From the NCBI GenBank assembly GCA_002314055.1, contig DCBP01000121.1, positions 1 to 27,997 on the forward strand: DNA of 27,997 nucleotides, in the 5' to 3' direction. The DNA is from Prevotella sp. UBA1104. GTDB lineage: Bacteria; Bacteroidota; Bacteroidia; Bacteroidales; Bacteroidaceae. Of this stretch, positions 25,219-27,997 are shown one piece after another. Every line of letters starts with the position of its first letter. The stretch's first letter is position 1. Under the pieces are notes generated by a model that did not search any database, was not told where the DNA came from, and saw nothing but the letters and a program-made list of their open reading frames with translations. The position numbers and the translations under genes are program-made.

Positions 25219-25593
25219 ATGAAAGTTTTCATGATTGATTTAGAAAAACGAAGAGAACCCAATGATGAAGAAATACAAGAATGGGTTAATGGTGTATATG
25301 ACTATGCTGTTGACTTGTACACGACTCAAAATATGAGTTGGAAAGAAGTTAGGTGAGAGTTGATAAATCAAGGTCTTAATGAAGAATCTGCTTCAACAGT
25401 TGTTTCAAATTTAAAGGAACAAGAGCATAAAGAAAAGCAAAATGTAGCCAATAAGGAAATGCTTTATGGATTTTTATGGGCTTTAGGTGGTATAGTATTA
25501 ACTGTAGCTACAGATGGGGCTTATATTTTCTATGGTGCTGTATTGTATGGAGGATGGCTCATCCTAAAAGGAATTGGATATAAGATAGAATAA
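25219..25593 (+). pseudogene. Small membrane protein gene interrupted by in-frame TGA
   Basis: Reading from ATG 25219 (or 25231) the frame runs through an N-terminal part, MIDLEKRREPNDEEIQEWV, then YDYAVDLYTTQNMSWKEVR, to TGA 25354-25356. It continues without shift to TAA 25591-25593: ELINQGLNEESASTVVSNL, a charged segment, then two hydrophobic helices (MLYGFLWALGGIVLTVA and IFYGAVLYGGWLILKGI). The two halves make one coherent helix (KEVR-x-ELINQGL), so the TGA most likely replaces CGA (Arg). The intact product would be about 124 residues with a helical cytoplasmic domain and a membrane hairpin. The downstream part could still be made from TTG 25360. It may be a recent pseudogene or a sequencing error. 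Function unknown. Confidence 0.65.
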
Positions 25594-25635
25594 AATATAG
25601 CAAGACGAAATCAAATACTTTAAAAATCAACAACA

Positions 25636-27675
25636 ATGAGAAAAATCCTATTATTCCTTCTGATCGTCTGCACTTCAGCCTTGTATGCAGACAACATAAA
25701 ACGCCCGGACAGCTATAACTATACACGAGGCGTTGAGGCTGTACAGAAAAACAATACCGAGGAGGCTCTCGATTATCTCAACAAGGAGATTGCGGAGCAT
25801 CCGGACAATGGTTATGCCTTTGTATGGCTGGCATATCTGAGAAACTCTAATGAAGAGTACGGACGGGCTCTTACTGCGGCAAATACTGCCATAAAGAAAC
25901 TCCCAACCAAAGACAAAGAGTATAAGGCTTTTGCCTATACCGTCAGGGCAAGCGTATCCCTGAATTTACAGGATACCGTTCAGGCTCTGAAAGATTATGC
26001 CCAGGCAATATCGCAGACTCCTGAAGACGACCGATTGTATAATGTGAGGGCACAGGTGTATTATGAACAGGGAAAGTATGACCTGGCTGACAATGATTAC
26101 CGGAAGATGATTTCGCTGAAAGAAGGTGATGTCATGGGGTATATGGGATTGGGAAGAAACGCCAATGCCCAAAAGAGATATGAGGATGCCATAAAACAGT
26201 TTGATTATGTGAACAAGCTGGAACCGGCATACTCTTCTGCCTATTCTTTCCGTGCGGAAAGCTATATGGGATTGAAGAAATACAATGAGGCGGTGGACGA
26301 TGTTATAATGGGACTGTCGTTGGGCAATGACGATAAGGCATTCTTCGAACTTCAGACGCTTGCTGATTCGGCTTTTACACAGACGGTGGCTAAACTTAAA
26401 GTTCAGAAGATGAAGGAACCAAAGGATGCGTCATGGCCATATAATCTTGGCGTAGTGTATGAGCATACTGATAAATATGCCAAGGCTATACAATATTATA
26501 AAGAGTCTTTTGCCATCGACTCCCAAAAAGAAACGGCAAACCGCATCTCCAACTGCTATGATGAAATTGGCGACTACTACAAGGCTCTTGATTATTGTAA
26601 TCAGGCTATTGCTTCGGATTCTGCAGAGACAGATTATTTGTATACAAAGGCTAATATCCTTGACAATGCAGGACGGACAGAAGAGGCTATCAAGATAATG
26701 GACAGCTATATTGAGAAAAATCCAGAAGATGCTTTCCCTTATTATCGCAGAGGCTGGTTTAAAGACCATTTAGGCAAGTCTGACGATGCAATCGAAGACT
26801 ATACTATGGCAATAACGCTCTATCCGGATGATGCTTATCAGTATTTAAATCGAGGAGTATTGTATCTGCAAAAAGGAAATAAACAGGCTGCTGACGAAGA
26901 CTTCAAACAGGCTATTCGCCTTGACTCTATACCGGAAGAGGCTGATTGTTCCTTTTATGCATATTATTACCTTGGCGATAAGAATAAGGCTATAGAAACG
27001 TTAAATAAGGTGTTGGAGAAGACTGATGACAATGGCACCTTTTACGATGCTGCATGCTTGTATTCCATTATGGGCAACAAGGATAAGGCTTTGTCATATC
27101 TTCGTAAATCATTGGAAAAAGGATACAGACGCTTTGCCCATATCAAGCGAGACAGAGACCTGAACAATATTCGCAACACTCCCGAATTCAAGGCTCTGAT
27201 TAATGAATACGAACAGAAGCACCAGCAGGAAATTGCAGAGGACGCCGATGATACGGCGGTATATGAGAGCAGGACGGAAGAAGTCCCGTTTGTAAAGGAG
27301 GGTAGTGTATGCAAGGTGAAATGCTCCATCAATGGTTTGCCGCTTCATTTTATCTTTGACACTGGTGCTTCTGATGTTTCGATATCATCTGTTGAGGCTA
27401 CTTTTATGCTGAAGAACGACTATCTGTCGGCTTCTGACGTTCTTGGCAGAAGGAACTATATGACTGCTGATGGAGACATAACGGAAGGAACGGTAATCAA
27501 TCTTCGCGATGTGAAGCTCGGAAATATTCATCTTAATGACATCAAGGCTTCTGTCGCGAAGAATCAGTCGGCTCCGTTGCTCCTCGGATAGAGTGTGTTT
27601 TCAAAGTTGGGAAAGATTGAGATTGACAATGGACGTAAAGTGTTGCGGATAACGTATAAGAAGAAAGTGAAATGA
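25636..27675 (+). pseudogene. TPR-repeat protein with retropepsin-like aspartyl protease domain, TAG-interrupted
   Basis: The frame starts MRKILLFLLIVCTSALYA, a signal peptide cleaved after about residue 18, so the product acts in the periplasm. Residues about 30-520 hold many TPR units (for example YNVRAQVYYEQGKYDLADNDY, YYRRGWFKDHLGKSDDAIED, YLNRGVLYLQKGNKQAADED). Residues about 555-680 are a clan AA aspartyl protease domain with catalytic FDTGASDVSIS and the hydrophobic APLLLG motif. Directly after LLLG stands TAG (27589-27591); the same frame then gives SVFSKLGKIEIDNGRKVLRI and ends at TGA 27673-27675, just before the terminator. Homologues read LLLGQS at this point, so TAG most likely arose from CAG. 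Without readthrough the protein is 651 residues and lacks the final strands of the protease fold. It may be inactive or still function as a TPR scaffold. Confidence 0.8.
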
Positions 27676-27711
27676 GAGAATCTACTCGTATCATTTTATA
27701 AATGAATTTTC

Positions 27712-27773
27712 AAAAATCCTTCACCGACGTTATAATCATTTGATTGATAAGCTGTTATGGTGAAGGATTTTTT
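27712..27773 (+). terminator. Rho-independent terminator
   Basis: AAAAATCCTTCACC (27712-27725) pairs exactly with GGTGAAGGATTTTT (27759-27772), a 14-bp perfect stem with a 33-nt AT-rich loop and a T-run at 27768-27773. It begins 36 nt after the TGA at 27675, which supports 27675 rather than 27591 as the ancestral gene end. Confidence 0.8.
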
Positions 27774-27997
27774 GTGTCTTTCTTCCGTCTGTCTTATTTG
27801 CTGAAATTCTTGATTTATCCATGCTTCTGGTTTACTTCAAGTTCTTCCGGAAAATGGAGTGATATTATTTTCCCGCAGATTACACAGATATCACGGATTT
27901 TCCATGCGGACAGTAAGACAATATCAAAAAGATGTATGGTCGCCTACTTCGTGGCTCGATTTACACAGATTCTATGATAAATTCTATATAAATCAGC
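27774..27997. repeat. Intergenic tail with CAGATTACACAGAT-type repeats
   Basis: No credible gene. GATTACACAGAT (27878-27889) and GATTTACACAGAT (27958-27970) are near-copies, and CACGGATTTTCC between them is of the same style. Such CGCAGATTACACAGAT strings remind me of degenerate intergenic repeats I associate with Bacteroidales, but I could not compare with other copies here. Confidence 0.4.

Noticed and set aside
25360..25593. Treating the open frame from TTG 25360 as a complete gene
   Set aside because: The same frame continues upstream across one TGA to an ATG with a sensible protein sequence, so it is better read as one interrupted gene.
25354..27591. Alternative genetic code or systematic stop-codon recoding
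   Set aside because: Two different stops (TGA, TAG) are involved, both stops also end other genes normally in the window, and no suppressor tRNA is visible.
27744..27977. 77-residue plus-strand ORF at the right end
   Set aside because: It begins inside the terminator loop and runs through intergenic repeat sequence.
1..27997. CRISPR array, tRNA, rRNA, integrase or transposase
   Set aside because: No regularly spaced repeats, no cloverleaf and no recombinase motif were found on either strand.

Overview
The window looks like a chromosomal segment of a Bacteroidales bacterium, probably Prevotella-like. The reasons are the lipoprotein form of TamA (TamL) next to TamB, promoters of the TTTG-N19-TAnnTTTG type, weak Shine-Dalgarno sequences, and a PD-(D/E)XK/AAA-ATPase-like gene of the kind common in this order. 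I see no rRNA, tRNA, CRISPR array, transposase or phage gene.

Layout. (1) Positions 1-234 are an AT-rich intergenic region with two perfect 30-bp direct repeats flanking a long imperfect inverted repeat that ends in a T-tract. (2) Positions 235-7241, minus strand: an outer-membrane assembly pair, tamB then tamL. (3) Positions 7412-8974, plus strand: an AAA-ATPase-like/PD-(D/E)XK protein, divergent from tamB, each direction with a good consensus promoter. (4) Positions 9002-11410: two divergent genes of unknown function, the second with a TerB-like N-terminal domain. By eye they share the same C-terminal domain, and between them lies a 20-bp perfect palindrome. (5) Positions 11538-20820: a tightly packed run of twelve genes encoding TerD, TerD, TerA, TerD-like, TerY, TerY, a small membrane protein, an AIM24-type protein, TerY with a zinc ribbon, a PP2C phosphatase, a protein kinase with a zinc ribbon, and a 58-residue basic protein. 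(6) Positions 20888-25168: a GYF-PrsW-type membrane protein, a small secreted repeat protein and a PMCA-type calcium ATPase. (7) Positions 25219-27675: two genes each interrupted by one in-frame stop, a small membrane protein (TGA) and a TPR-aspartyl protease (TAG), closed by a good terminator.

How it fits together. Genes 11538-20820 combine the Ter stress module (calcium-binding TerD-family proteins) with the TerY/PP2C/kinase triad (TerY-P), a phosphorylation circuit known from comparative genomics and reported as antiphage. TerC, the usual membrane partner, is not in the window; the GYF-PrsW protein and the calcium ATPase are the membrane components here. The leader upstream of terD (11404-11537) and that upstream of the secreted protein/Ca-ATPase pair (21927-22060) share motifs at identical spacings over 134 nt up to the ATG, so the two units are probably co-regulated. 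The core of the upstream motif resembles the palindrome at 9697-9716, which extends the proposed regulon to the TerB-like gene. All functional statements are family-level readings made by eye; no search was run.
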